64,000 bases of DNA, taken from assembly GCF_000425425.1 (NCBI RefSeq), contig NZ_AUDK01000004.1, positions 124,001-188,000 on the forward strand. Reading direction: 5' to 3'. Positions 34,495-45,634 of this stretch are shown piece after piece. How positions within the stretch are numbered: position 1 is the stretch's first letter; each line of letters begins with the position of its first letter. The notes beneath the pieces are model-generated. The model ran no database searches, was not told the origin of the DNA, and worked only from the letters and a program-made list of their open reading frames with translations. Origin of the DNA: Flavobacterium daejeonense DSM 17708 (GTDB lineage: Bacteria; Bacteroidota; Bacteroidia; Flavobacteriales; Flavobacteriaceae). A program made the translations under genes and the position numbers.

Positions 34495-36051
34495 ATGATA
34501 CATAAGAACAGGTTTATCTTCTCATGTTTGCTTATAATTATCCAAATGGTCGCTTTTGCACAAGAAAAAAAAGCACAAAATCCAATTATTTATGCTGATG
34601 TTCCTGATATGTCTATGATTAGAGTCGGCGACACTTATTATATGAGCAGTACCACAATGCACGTGAATCCAGGAGTACCCATTATGAAATCGACTGATTT
34701 AGTCAATTGGAAACTGGTTAATTATGCTTATGAAACATTGGAAGATAATAATGATAGACTCAATTTAGATAATGGTAAAAATGATTATGGCAGAGGTTCT
34801 TGGGCTAGTTGTTTGCGCTACCAAAACGGAATTTATTATGTCAGTACTTTTTCAGGAACGACAGGCAGAACCTATATTTATTCAACAAAAGATATCGAAA
34901 AAGGACCTTGGAAAAAAATAGTTTTAAACAATTCTTATCACGATCATTCCATTCTTTTTGATGATGATGGAAAAGTATATCTGGTTTGGGGAGCAGGAAA
35001 ATTGGATATTATAGAGCTAAACAAAGACCTTTCAAGTGTAAAAGAAGAAACAAAAAGAGTCTTGATTGAAAATGCCAGTGCACCGGCTGGAAATAACATT
35101 ATGCTAAATTCTGAAGGTTCTCAACTTTTTAAAATAAACGAAAAATACTATTTATTTAATATTTGTTGGCCACGAGGAGGAATGCGTACTGTAGTTATCC
35201 ATCGTGCTGATAACATTAATGGACCTTGGGAAGGAAAAGTGGGATTACAAGATCAGGGTGTGGCACAAGGAGGACTTATTGATACTCCGGATGGCAGATG
35301 GTTTTCGTATTTATTTAAAGATAATGGAGGTGTTGGTCGAATTCCTTATTTAGTTCCCGTTAAATGGGAAAACGGATGGCCAATATTAGGCGAAAATGCA
35401 AAAGTTCCGGAATATTTAGATTTACCACCTAGCAAAGGATTAATTCCGGGAATCGTAAATTCTGATGAATTTAATCGTAAAAAAGGCGATGCAACTTTGC
35501 CTTTGGTTTGGCAATGGAATCATAATCCGGATAATTCGCTTTGGTCGGTTAGAGAGCGAAAAGGTTACTTAAGATTAAAAACCGCAAGAATAGACAGCAG
35601 TTTTGTTCAAGCCAAAAATACCTTAACTCAAAGAACTTTTGGACCAGAATGTTCCGCAACGACACTTGTTGATGTTTCAAAAATGAAAGAAGGAGACTTT
35701 GCAGGACTTTCTTTGTTACAAAAACAATATGGTTTTATTGCTGTCAAAATTGAAAAGGGTTCTAAAAAAATTGTAATGATTGATGCCGCACAAGACATTC
35801 AAAAAGAAATCGAAAGTGTTCCTTTAAATCAGGACAAAGTATATTTTAAAGCAGCATGCGATTTTAAAAACAGAGCAGATAAAGGGAGATTTTATTACAG
35901 TTTAGATGGGAACAACTGGACTCCTATTGGAAACAGGATAAACCTACCTTATACACTTCCTCATTTCATGGGCTATCGTTTTGGATTATTTAATTATGCA
36001 ACTAAAAATCCTGGGGGATATGCTGATTTTGATTGGTTTAGAATTAAATAG
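34495..36051 (+). CDS. Glycoside hydrolase family 43 with C-terminal beta-sandwich (GH43_12-like)
   Basis: 518 residues. A signal peptide to about VAFAQ precedes ADVPDMSMIRVGDTYYMSSTT, where Asp38 is the likely base, SYHDHSILFDDDGKVYLVWGAG, and SEGSQLFKINEKYYLF with the acid. From about residue 320 a concanavalin-like sandwich follows (SDEFNRKKGDATLPLVWQWNHNPDNSLWSV, DGNNWTPIGNRINLPY, GYADFDWFRIK), the usual arrangement of xylosidase/arabinofuranosidase GH43 proteins from xylan loci. Predicted to trim arabinose or xylose; linkage cannot be read from sequence. Confidence 0.87.
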   Translation: MIHKNRFIFSCLLIIIQMVAFAQEKKAQNPIIYADVPDMSMIRVGDTYYMSSTTMHVNPGVPIMKSTDLVNWKLVNYAYETLEDNNDRLNLDNGKNDYGRGSWASCLRYQNGIYYVSTFSGTTGRTYIYSTKDIEKGPWKKIVLNNSYHDHSILFDDDGKVYLVWGAGKLDIIELNKDLSSVKEETKRVLIENASAPAGNNIMLNSEGSQLFKINEKYYLFNICWPRGGMRTVVIHRADNINGPWEGKVGLQDQGVAQGGLIDTPDGRWFSYLFKDNGGVGRIPYLVPVKWENGWPILGENAKVPEYLDLPPSKGLIPGIVNSDEFNRKKGDATLPLVWQWNHNPDNSLWSVRERKGYLRLKTARIDSSFVQAKNTLTQRTFGPECSATTLVDVSKMKEGDFAGLSLLQKQYGFIAVKIEKGSKKIVMIDAAQDIQKEIESVPLNQDKVYFKAACDFKNRADKGRFYYSLDGNNWTPIGNRINLPYTLPHFMGYRFGLFNYATKNPGGYADFDWFRIK

Positions 36052-36094
36052 TTGATTTAATATTATGATTATAAAAAAGTAAAAATTTAAATAA

Positions 36095-37228
<1,134 letters not shown>

Positions 37229-37251
37229 AAGAATAATTGAGGTATAAATAA

Positions 37252-38169
<918 letters not shown>

Positions 38170-38232
38170 TTACAGATAAATTATCCAATTAAATTTCAAA
38201 TAACATATTATTTAACAAGGTAAAAAACAATT

Positions 38233-39579
38233 ATGGCTAATTATTCAAAGTTGCATAATACAAAGAAGCTATTGGCTTTTGGGACACTTTTCCTTTTAAA
38301 TCTTTCAACAGTAATAGCTCAAAAACCAATAATTCAAACAAAATATACAGCTGATCCGGCACCTATGGTACATAATGATACCATATTTCTTTATACTTCA
38401 CATGATGAAGACGATGCTAAAGGTTTTAAAATGCTCGATTGGTTGCTCTATACATCAACTGATATGGTCAATTGGACAGAGCATGGAGCAGTTGCATCTT
38501 TAAAAGATTTTAAATGGGCTAAACAAGATAATGGAGCGTGGGCGGTTCAGTGTATTGAGCGAAATGGTAAATTTTATTTATACTGTCCAATGCACGGTGG
38601 AGGTATTGGTGTTTTAGTTTCAGATAGTCCTTATGGACCATTTAAAGATCCTCTTGGTAAAAGACTAGTTTATTCCGATCACAACATTTGGGACGATATA
38701 GATCCAAGTCCGTTTATTGATGATGATGGTCAGGCGTATTTGTATTGGGGAAATCCACATTTGTATTATGTGAAACTAAATGAAGATATGATTTCTACTT
38801 CTGGTGAAGTTGTAAAAGTGGATTCAAAACCTAAAAATTATCAGGAAGGACCTTGGGTTTGGAAAAGAAAAAATCATTATTATTTGTCTTATGCTTCAAC
38901 TTGTTGCCCGGAAGGTATTGGTTATGCAATGAGTAATTCAGCTACAGGTCCTTGGGAATACAAAGGAATGATTATAGATGCAAGTGAGAAAACAAGAGGG
39001 AATCATCCAGGAATTATTGACTATAAAGGAAAATCTTATGTTTTTGGACATACTTATGATTTGCTTAAAAGTGAAACTTCTACCTTTTATGAAAGACGTT
39101 CTGTAGATGCTGAAGAGATGATTTATAACGAGGATGGAACCATTAAAAACTATAGTTATTTCACAAAAGAGGGACCTGAACAGATAGAAACATTAAACCC
39201 CTTCAGACGTATAGAAGCAGAAACTATGGCTTGGAGTAAAGGTGTTAAAGCAGATAAGAGCAAAGAGTCAGGAGTTTATGTAACTCAAATCCATAATGGT
39301 GATTTTATTCAGCTTAGAGGAGTTGATTTTCAAAAAGGGGCGAAAAAAATAGAACTTATTGCTGCATCTTTAAATGGAGGAACAATTGAAGTACGCTTGG
39401 ATAATGTTGACGGTCCTATTATTGGCACTAGTAAAATAGAAAATACGGGTGGAGGGCAAAATTGGAAAACATTTAAAACTAAAGTTAAAAAAGTAAATGG
39501 CGTTCATGATTTGTTTTTTGTTTTTAAAGGAGAACAGGGAGAGCTATTCAATTTTGACGCATGGAAATTCAGTAAATAA
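38233..39579 (+). CDS. Glycoside hydrolase family 43 with C-terminal CBM6
   Basis: 448 residues. Signal region MANYSKLHNTKKLLAF to about TVIAQ. The propeller has Asp41 in [35 protein letters not shown] and QEGPWVWKRKNHYYLSYAS with the acid Glu. The C-terminal domain (about 320-448; FRRIEAETMAWSKGVKA, GAKKIELIAASLNGGTIEVRLD, GVHDLFFVFKG) is a CBM6, a xylan-binding module. Similar to XynD-type arabinoxylan arabinofuranohydrolases. It is followed in 6 bp by the GH97 gene. Confidence 0.9.
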   Translation: MANYSKLHNTKKLLAFGTLFLLNLSTVIAQKPIIQTKYTADPAPMVHNDTIFLYTSHDEDDAKGFKMLDWLLYTSTDMVNWTEHGAVASLKDFKWAKQDNGAWAVQCIERNGKFYLYCPMHGGGIGVLVSDSPYGPFKDPLGKRLVYSDHNIWDDIDPSPFIDDDGQAYLYWGNPHLYYVKLNEDMISTSGEVVKVDSKPKNYQEGPWVWKRKNHYYLSYASTCCPEGIGYAMSNSATGPWEYKGMIIDASEKTRGNHPGIIDYKGKSYVFGHTYDLLKSETSTFYERRSVDAEEMIYNEDGTIKNYSYFTKEGPEQIETLNPFRRIEAETMAWSKGVKADKSKESGVYVTQIHNGDFIQLRGVDFQKGAKKIELIAASLNGGTIEVRLDNVDGPIIGTSKIENTGGGQNWKTFKTKVKKVNGVHDLFFVFKGEQGELFNFDAWKFSK

Positions 39580-39585
39580 ATAAAA

Positions 39586-41520
39586 ATGAAAAATATAATA
39601 GTTTTATGTTGCTTGATGATTTTTTCGGCAGCTTATTCTCAAAATAACATGTCAGTTTCCAGTCCTGATGGAGATTTGAAATTAAATGTATTAGTTAAAA
39701 ACGGAACAGCATTTTATTCTGTTACTTACAAAGGAGGAATTGTATTAGAAGATTCTCCGCTGGGATTAATTGCTAATGCTGGCGATTTTACAACTAATAT
39801 GAATTTTGTAAATTCAACTGTAGCAAAGGTGGATGAAACTTACAATCAGACTAAGATTAAACAATCTCAGGTAAGTTACAATGCAAATACTTTAAACTGT
39901 GTGTTTTCAAATGCAAAGCAACAAAAAATAGCGGTTTTGTTTCAGGTAAGTAATAATAATATCGCTTTTAGATATGAACTTCCGGCATTAGGAGATACAA
40001 AAGTTTGTGTAATTTCAGAAGAAAAAACAGGGTTTAGATTTCCTGTATCTACAACTACTTTTCTTTCTCCAATGATGCGACCAATGACAGGATTTGCCCG
40101 TACGGCACCCAGCTATGAAAGCGGTTACGAAGCGGATGCTCCATTGAGTAAATCAACATCCTCTGAAGGTTATGTATTTCCGGGACTTTTTAATTTAGCT
40201 AATAAAGCCTGGGTTTTACTTTCTGAGACAGGTGTTGGTGGTTCTTATACAGGATCACATTTAAGTTCTTATAAAAATGGATTATATACAGTGGAATATC
40301 CAAATATTAAACAGAATAATGGTTTTGGAAGTTCATCAGCACAAATAAGTCTTCCGGGAGTAACACCGTGGCGAACAATTACTGTAGGCGAAACACTCAA
40401 GCCTATTGTTGAAACTACTATTCCTTTTGATGTTGTTAAACCTCTTTACAAAGCTTCACAGGATTATAAAACGGGTCGTAGTAGCTGGAGCTGGATTGTT
40501 TGGCAGGACAATAGTATGAATTATGAAGATCAGGTTAAATATGTTGATTTGGCAGCAGCTATGAAGTTTGAGTACATTTTGATTGATGCCTGGTGGGATG
40601 AAAGAATAGGTTATGATAAAATGAAAGAATTAATCAAGTATGCTAAATCTAAAAATGTTGAGGTTTTCTTATGGTATAATTCGAATGGTTCTGCAAATGA
40701 TGCTTTTCAGACTCCACTTAATAAGATGAATACTGCTATAGCAAGAAAAAACGAAATGAAATGGCTTAAAGAAGCAGGAGTAAAAGGGCTTAAAGTTGAT
40801 TTCTTTGGAGGAGATAAACAAGAAACCATGAAATTGTATGAAGATATTCTTTCAGATGCTAATGATTATGGTTTAATGATTGTTTTTCATGGCGCTACAC
40901 TTCCTCGTGGATGGGAAAAAATGTATCCTAATTTTATGGGAAGCGAAGCCGTATTGGCATCAGAAATGTTGATTTTTTCACAAGATGCACGCGATAAAGA
41001 AGCTTATTATGCATCATTACATCCATTTATTCGAAATGCAGTAGGAAGTATGGAATTTGGAGGCGTATTGTTGAATAAATATCTAAATAAAGGAAATCAA
41101 AAAGGAAACCAGAGATTGACTACAGACGGTTTTCAGTTAGCAACAGCTGTCTTATTTCAAAATCCGGTTCAAATGTTTGGTTTAACGCCTAATAATTTGA
41201 TTGATGTTCCTGCTTTTGAATTAGAGTTTTTAAAAAATGTTCCCACGACATGGGATGAAACTGTTTTTATTGACGGATATCCAGGAAAATACAGTGTAGT
41301 AGCCCGAAGACATGGACAAAACTGGTATGTTGCTGGTGTTAATGCTGAAAAGACAGCTAAAGCATTGAAAATTAAACTTCCAATGTTGGCTGGTCAAAAT
41401 GTTTTTATTTTGAATGACAATGTTAATAAAGAAACAAACACTACAAGTTCAAAGGTTTCTAAAAATGGAGAATTATCAATAGTGATCCAGCCTAACGGAG
41501 GATTTGTTTTAAATAATTAA
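39586..41520 (+). CDS. Glycoside hydrolase family 97, retaining (alpha-galactosidase-like)
   Basis: 644 residues. Signal peptide ends AAYSQ. An N-terminal beta-sandwich with [20 protein letters not shown], a TIM barrel ([55 protein letters not shown]) and a C-terminal sandwich. Asp405 in [15 protein letters not shown] sits where retaining GH97 enzymes carry their nucleophile; inverting SusB-type members use a Glu elsewhere. Retaining GH97 are alpha-galactosidases, and beta-L-arabinopyranosidases are also reported. Either would remove xylan side-chain sugars in this operon. Confidence 0.9.
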   Translation: MKNIIVLCCLMIFSAAYSQNNMSVSSPDGDLKLNVLVKNGTAFYSVTYKGGIVLEDSPLGLIANAGDFTTNMNFVNSTVAKVDETYNQTKIKQSQVSYNANTLNCVFSNAKQQKIAVLFQVSNNNIAFRYELPALGDTKVCVISEEKTGFRFPVSTTTFLSPMMRPMTGFARTAPSYESGYEADAPLSKSTSSEGYVFPGLFNLANKAWVLLSETGVGGSYTGSHLSSYKNGLYTVEYPNIKQNNGFGSSSAQISLPGVTPWRTITVGETLKPIVETTIPFDVVKPLYKASQDYKTGRSSWSWIVWQDNSMNYEDQVKYVDLAAAMKFEYILIDAWWDERIGYDKMKELIKYAKSKNVEVFLWYNSNGSANDAFQTPLNKMNTAIARKNEMKWLKEAGVKGLKVDFFGGDKQETMKLYEDILSDANDYGLMIVFHGATLPRGWEKMYPNFMGSEAVLASEMLIFSQDARDKEAYYASLHPFIRNAVGSMEFGGVLLNKYLNKGNQKGNQRLTTDGFQLATAVLFQNPVQMFGLTPNNLIDVPAFELEFLKNVPTTWDETVFIDGYPGKYSVVARRHGQNWYVAGVNAEKTAKALKIKLPMLAGQNVFILNDNVNKETNTTSSKVSKNGELSIVIQPNGGFVLNN

Positions 41521-41524
41521 TAAA

Positions 41525-42889
41525 ATGAAGATGTACCATCAATTATTTATAGTAATACTAATTTGTCTTAATTGTATAATAGGAAGAGCTCAAAATCCTA
41601 TTGTACAAACTAATTACACAGCTGATCCGGCTCCAATGGTTTATAATGGAAAAGTCTATTTATATACCAGCCATGATGAAGATAATTCGACTTGGTTTAC
41701 CATGAATGACTGGCGATTATATACTACTGAGGATATGGTTAACTGGACAGATCATGGAGCTGTATTATCATACAAAGAATTTGATTGGGCAAAAATGAAT
41801 GCCTGGGCACCTCAATGTATTGAAAGAGAAGGAAAATTTTATATGTATGTGCCTATTACCGATCGTCAGGGAAAGAATGGTATTGGTGTTGCTGTTTCCA
41901 ATAGTCCTTACGGTCCCTTTATAGATCCGTTAGGGAAACCTTTAGTTTCGAATAGTAATGCCGATATTGATCCAACCGTTTTTATTGATGATGATGGTCA
42001 AGCTTATTTATTCTGGGGAAATCCTGTTTGTCACTATGTAAAACTGAATGAAGATATGATTTCTACTGAGGGTGAAATCCAGCAAATTCCTAATACAATA
42101 GAAGCATTTGGCAAGCGTGAAGGAAAAGTGAATGAACAAAGACCAACAACTTATGAAGAAGGGCCTTGGTTATATAAGCGTAATAATCTTTATTATTTAT
42201 TTTTTGCAGCGGGACCTATTTCGGAACATATTGGATACTCCACCAGTAAAAGTATTACAGGACCTTGGAAATATCAGGGTGTGGTAATGCCTACACAAGG
42301 CGGGTCTTTTACTAACCATCCCGGTGTTATCGATTTCAAAGGAAAAAGTTATTTTTTTTATCACAATGCGGGATTGCCTGGAGGAACTGGTTTTACCCGT
42401 TCGGTATGTGTAGAAGAACTTCAATTTAATAAAGATGGTTCTATTGTACAAATGAATATGACCGAAGGAATCAAGCAGAGCTTAAGTCTATTAAATCCTT
42501 ATGCTAAAAATGAAGCAGAGACTATTGCCTGGTCGGAAGGTGTGAAATCAATGAAAAATGATGTTGTTGGTAATTTTATTACCGCTAAATACAATGATGC
42601 TTACACCAAGGTCAAAGAGGTAGATTTTCGTAAAGAAGGTGCTTCAAAGTTTACAGCACGAATTGGAACAACTCATAATGGAAATGTATCAATGGAAATA
42701 AGATTAGATAGCAAAGATGGAGAGCTTTTGGGTACGGTAAAAGTTCCAATGACAGGAGGTAATGACCGTTGGTCATTACAAACAATTGATATTAAAAAAA
42801 TATCAGGAATTCACGATTTATATTTTATTTTCAAAGGAAAAGCAACGAGTCAAATCATGTACTTTGATTATTGGATGTTTTCGAAATAA
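41525..42889 (+). CDS. Glycoside hydrolase family 43 with C-terminal CBM6 (second copy)
   Basis: 454 residues. Signal peptide ends IIGRAQ. Asp34 in [35 protein letters not shown], and [19 protein letters not shown] are the catalytic positions. A CBM6 follows ([52 protein letters not shown]). It is a paralogue of the gene at 38233, with an extra loop of about 20 residues near [15 protein letters not shown]. It probably acts on different arabinofuranosyl positions. Confidence 0.9.
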   Translation: MKMYHQLFIVILICLNCIIGRAQNPIVQTNYTADPAPMVYNGKVYLYTSHDEDNSTWFTMNDWRLYTTEDMVNWTDHGAVLSYKEFDWAKMNAWAPQCIEREGKFYMYVPITDRQGKNGIGVAVSNSPYGPFIDPLGKPLVSNSNADIDPTVFIDDDGQAYLFWGNPVCHYVKLNEDMISTEGEIQQIPNTIEAFGKREGKVNEQRPTTYEEGPWLYKRNNLYYLFFAAGPISEHIGYSTSKSITGPWKYQGVVMPTQGGSFTNHPGVIDFKGKSYFFYHNAGLPGGTGFTRSVCVEELQFNKDGSIVQMNMTEGIKQSLSLLNPYAKNEAETIAWSEGVKSMKNDVVGNFITAKYNDAYTKVKEVDFRKEGASKFTARIGTTHNGNVSMEIRLDSKDGELLGTVKVPMTGGNDRWSLQTIDIKKISGIHDLYFIFKGKATSQIMYFDYWMFSK

Positions 42890-42910
42890 ACCTCTTTTTA
42901 AATATTTAAG

Positions 42911-42923
42911 CAATCGGTTGTTT
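42911..42923 (-). promoter_or_regulatory. PUL operator candidate, copy B
   Basis: Reverse complement of AAACAACCGATTG, 22 bp downstream of the GH43-CBM6 stop and 110 bp upstream of the next GH43 start. It suggests that this last enzyme gene can be transcribed on its own. Confidence 0.55.
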
Positions 42924-43032
42924 TTATCTTTAAAAAAGTATAAATTAGATTTTTTAAACAACCACAAATTAATGCTATTAAAAATTATTTTTTAATAAAT
43001 AAATTATAAATAAACCAATTAAAATTAATGTA

Positions 43033-44772
43033 ATGAAAAAACCGCAAGTGCAGCAATTGTTATTAATGGTAGTACTGTTTTCTTTTATGGTAGCGAACAG
43101 TCAAAATAAATCAAAAAATAATGCACCACTATTTTCGAATTTTACTTATCAGGGAGATGATCAGGTATATAAAGATAACCCCCTAAAATCGGATGAGTTT
43201 TATACTCCAATTTTGCAAGGTTGCTACCCTGATCCAGCCATTACCAGAAAAGGAGATGATTATTATATGGTTTGCTCTTCGTTTGCAATGTTTCCGGGAG
43301 TACCTGTTTTTCACTCTAAAGATTTAGTAAACTGGACAGATTTAGGTGGCGTGTTAAATGATGTCACTCAATTTAATCCTCACGATACAGGTATTAGTGC
43401 AGGGGTTTATGCTCCTGGAATCACTTATAATCCTCATAATGATACTTTTTATATGATTGTTACCGCTTTTTCTGGAGGTTTGAACAATATTATTGTTAAG
43501 ACTAAAGATCCGAAAAAAGGTTGGGGAAATCCAATAAAACTTGGTTTTGGAGGTATTGATCCTTCCATTTTCTTTGATGATAACGGTAAAGGGTATATCG
43601 TTCATAATGATGCACCGGATAATGGAAAAGAGCGTTACAATGGCCACCGTGTGATTAAAGTATGGGAATATGATGTTGAAAATGATAAGGTAATTCCTGG
43701 AACGGATAAGATTATTGTTGATGGAGGAGTAGATCCTGCTAAAAACCCAATTTGGATAGAAGCTCCACATTTGTATAAAAAAGATGGAAAATATTTTTTA
43801 ATGTGCGCTGAAGGAGGGACAGGAGGTAATCATACCGAAGTTATCTTTAAAAGTGATAACCCAAAAGGACCATTTATTCCTGCACCAGGCAATCCAATTT
43901 TAACGCAAAAGTATTTTGGCAGAGACAGAAAAAATAGAGTAGACTGGGCAGGCCATGCTGACTTAGTTAAAGGACCTGAAGATAAATACTACGGAGTTTT
44001 CTTAGCAGTAAGACCAAATGAAAAAAACAGAGTCAATACTGGACGTGAAACTTTCATCCTTCCTGTAGATTGGTCTGGCGAATTTCCGGTTTTCGAAAAT
44101 GGATTAGTACCATTGGAGCCAAAATTGAAAATGCCAAAAGGAGTTAGCGAAAACAAAACAGGAAAAGAAGGATTCTTCCCTAATGGAAATTTTACATTCA
44201 AAGATGATTTTACAACAACTAAGTTAGATTACCGTTGGATCGGTTTAAGAGGACCTCGTGAAAAATTTATCACAACTTCGAAAAAAGGCCTGACAATTAA
44301 TCCGTTTGATATTAATATTAAGGAAGTAAAACCTACTTCAACTTTGTTTTATCGTCAGCAACATAATAGTTTTTCTTTGACGACTACTATTGATTATAAA
44401 CCAAAATCAGATAAAGATTTAGCTGGAGTTGTAGCCTTACAAAATGAAGGTTCTAATTATGTTTTTGGAATTACGATGAAAGATAAAGACTATTATATCG
44501 TTTTACAAAAAAATCAAAAAACGAGAAGAGATGCTGCAGTAAACTCTACAATAGTTGGCAGTACAAAAATTGATATCAAGAAATCAATACAATTACAAAT
44601 AAAAGCCAAAGGAGACGAATACAACTTCAGTTATTCTCTTGATGGAGTTAATTTTGTTACTGTTGGAGGACCTGTTTCAGGAGATATTTTATCAACTGAT
44701 GTAGCAGGTGGATTTACAGGTTGCTTGTTAGGATTGTATGCTACTTCAAATAATGATGCTTCGCCAGAATAA
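43033..44772 (+). CDS. Glycoside hydrolase family 43 with C-terminal sandwich (xylosidase/arabinofuranosidase type)
   Basis: 579 residues. Signal peptide to about MVANSQ. Asp67 in GCYPDPAITRKGDDYYMVCSS, GGIDPSIFFDDNGKGYIVHND and WIEAPHLYKKDGKYFLMCAE give the catalytic trio. A concanavalin-like C-terminal domain begins near residue 395 (TFKDDFTTTKLDYRWIGLRG). The protein stops at FTGCLLGLYATSNNDASPE, without the DFDWF-type last strand seen in the GH43 at 34495, so the C-terminal sandwich may be a few residues short. Preceded by its own operator-like site. Confidence 0.88.
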   Translation: MKKPQVQQLLLMVVLFSFMVANSQNKSKNNAPLFSNFTYQGDDQVYKDNPLKSDEFYTPILQGCYPDPAITRKGDDYYMVCSSFAMFPGVPVFHSKDLVNWTDLGGVLNDVTQFNPHDTGISAGVYAPGITYNPHNDTFYMIVTAFSGGLNNIIVKTKDPKKGWGNPIKLGFGGIDPSIFFDDNGKGYIVHNDAPDNGKERYNGHRVIKVWEYDVENDKVIPGTDKIIVDGGVDPAKNPIWIEAPHLYKKDGKYFLMCAEGGTGGNHTEVIFKSDNPKGPFIPAPGNPILTQKYFGRDRKNRVDWAGHADLVKGPEDKYYGVFLAVRPNEKNRVNTGRETFILPVDWSGEFPVFENGLVPLEPKLKMPKGVSENKTGKEGFFPNGNFTFKDDFTTTKLDYRWIGLRGPREKFITTSKKGLTINPFDINIKEVKPTSTLFYRQQHNSFSLTTTIDYKPKSDKDLAGVVALQNEGSNYVFGITMKDKDYYIVLQKNQKTRRDAAVNSTIVGSTKIDIKKSIQLQIKAKGDEYNFSYSLDGVNFVTVGGPVSGDILSTDVAGGFTGCLLGLYATSNNDASPE

Positions 44773-44986
44773 TTATAGATGATAATCCCAAACCATATTT
44801 TGGTTTAGGATTTAAAAGTTTTAATTTTATTGATTTCTCATTTCAATCATTTTTTGTAAAAATTAACTATTGTTTTTTTAAATAAAAAAAGCTTTTTGTT
44901 GAAGTAATGATATTTAATAGCGTGGATTAATATATAATGAATATTTTATACCTGTTATTTTTTTGTTTATTGTAAAAAAAATATAA

Positions 44987-44999
44987 CAATCGGTTGTTT
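44987..44999 (-). promoter_or_regulatory. PUL operator candidate, copy C
   Basis: Reverse complement of AAACAACCGATTG; it overlaps the -33 element of the adjacent promoter. Confidence 0.6.
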
Positions 45000-45023
45000 T
45001 TACATTTTTTTATTTTACATTTG
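44994..45023 (+). promoter_or_regulatory. Bacteroidota promoter overlapping the operator
   Basis: TTG (44994-44996), exactly 19 bp spacer, and TACATTTG (45016-45023) match the Bacteroidota consensus. The -33 half lies inside operator copy C, so bound protein would interfere with or recruit polymerase. Confidence 0.65.
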
Positions 45024-45051
45024 CTTAACACTTAATCAAAATACTGTGTTA

Positions 45052-45086
45052 AAAAATATTAGTGTCTTAAAGACACTAATATTTTT
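45052..45086 (+). terminator. Strong hairpin about 20-60 nt after the predicted start site
   Basis: Perfect 16-bp arms aaaaatattagtgtct (45052-45067) and its complement (45071-45086) with a 3-nt loop and terminal T5. In position it either ends upstream read-through or attenuates the promoter at 44994. Confidence 0.75.
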
Positions 45087-45094
45087 CTGAAAAC

Positions 45095-45118
45095 AAACAA
45101 CCGATTGCGTAATCGGTT
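45095..45118 (+). promoter_or_regulatory. PUL operator candidate, copy D, within a 20-nt palindrome
   Basis: AAACAACCGATTG at 45095-45107, whose core lies in aaccgatt-gcgt-aatcggtt (45099-45118), a perfect 8-bp inverted repeat. This is the only copy with full dyad symmetry. Confidence 0.6.
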
Positions 45119-45634
45119 TTGTTAAAAAAAATGAGCTGTAAAAAGCTAGTGTTGAACAGAATATTGGGAACAGCAAATGGAGAAGTATTTGAAAAAAGGG
45201 AATCAACTAAATAACCATATAAACACTATTAACTAACCAATAACAACCAATAACAACGCCTATGAGAGAATAAAACACCAAAGAAGAACAGCTTTTATAA
45301 GCGTTTGTTTTTTTTGTAAAAAAAATCGAGATATAGTTGTCTTGTATTGTTTTGAAAGAGATAAATATGGTCTTTTCAAATTAGATTTCTTTTACAGAAA
45401 TTAAAAATTGTTAAAGTTGTTTTGAATAGCTAAATCGCATCGCTTTTTTATCCTTTTTGCATACTGAAATGCGAAGAAAAACAATTAGTTATATTAATCA
45501 TGAAATTAAACGGTATGAAAGTTTTCAGAAGCATGGTTTTAATTGTTTTTTTTTATTTAAAAGAGAAAAGCAGCTTATGTAAAATCAAGTCAAATTCTAA
45601 TTTTTAATAAATTAAAAAATGTCAAAATATTAAT

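Larger units (their letters stand above)
44773..45634. other. Long regulatory intergenic region before the xylan core operon
   Basis: 862 bp without a supported gene. In order it holds an operator copy (44987-44999), a promoter (-33 TTG 44994-44996, -7 TACATTTG 45016-45023), a strong stem-loop (45052-45086), an operator copy within a 20-nt palindrome (45095-45118), then about 500 bp of A/T-rich sequence to the susC start at 45635. I see no second convincing -7 element in the last 500 bp. Confidence 0.6.

Noticed and set aside
45131..45214. 27-residue frame beginning ATGAGCTGT after the operator palindrome
   Set aside because: Could be a leader peptide, but there is no convincing promoter spacing, no homology and no codon regularity I can show.
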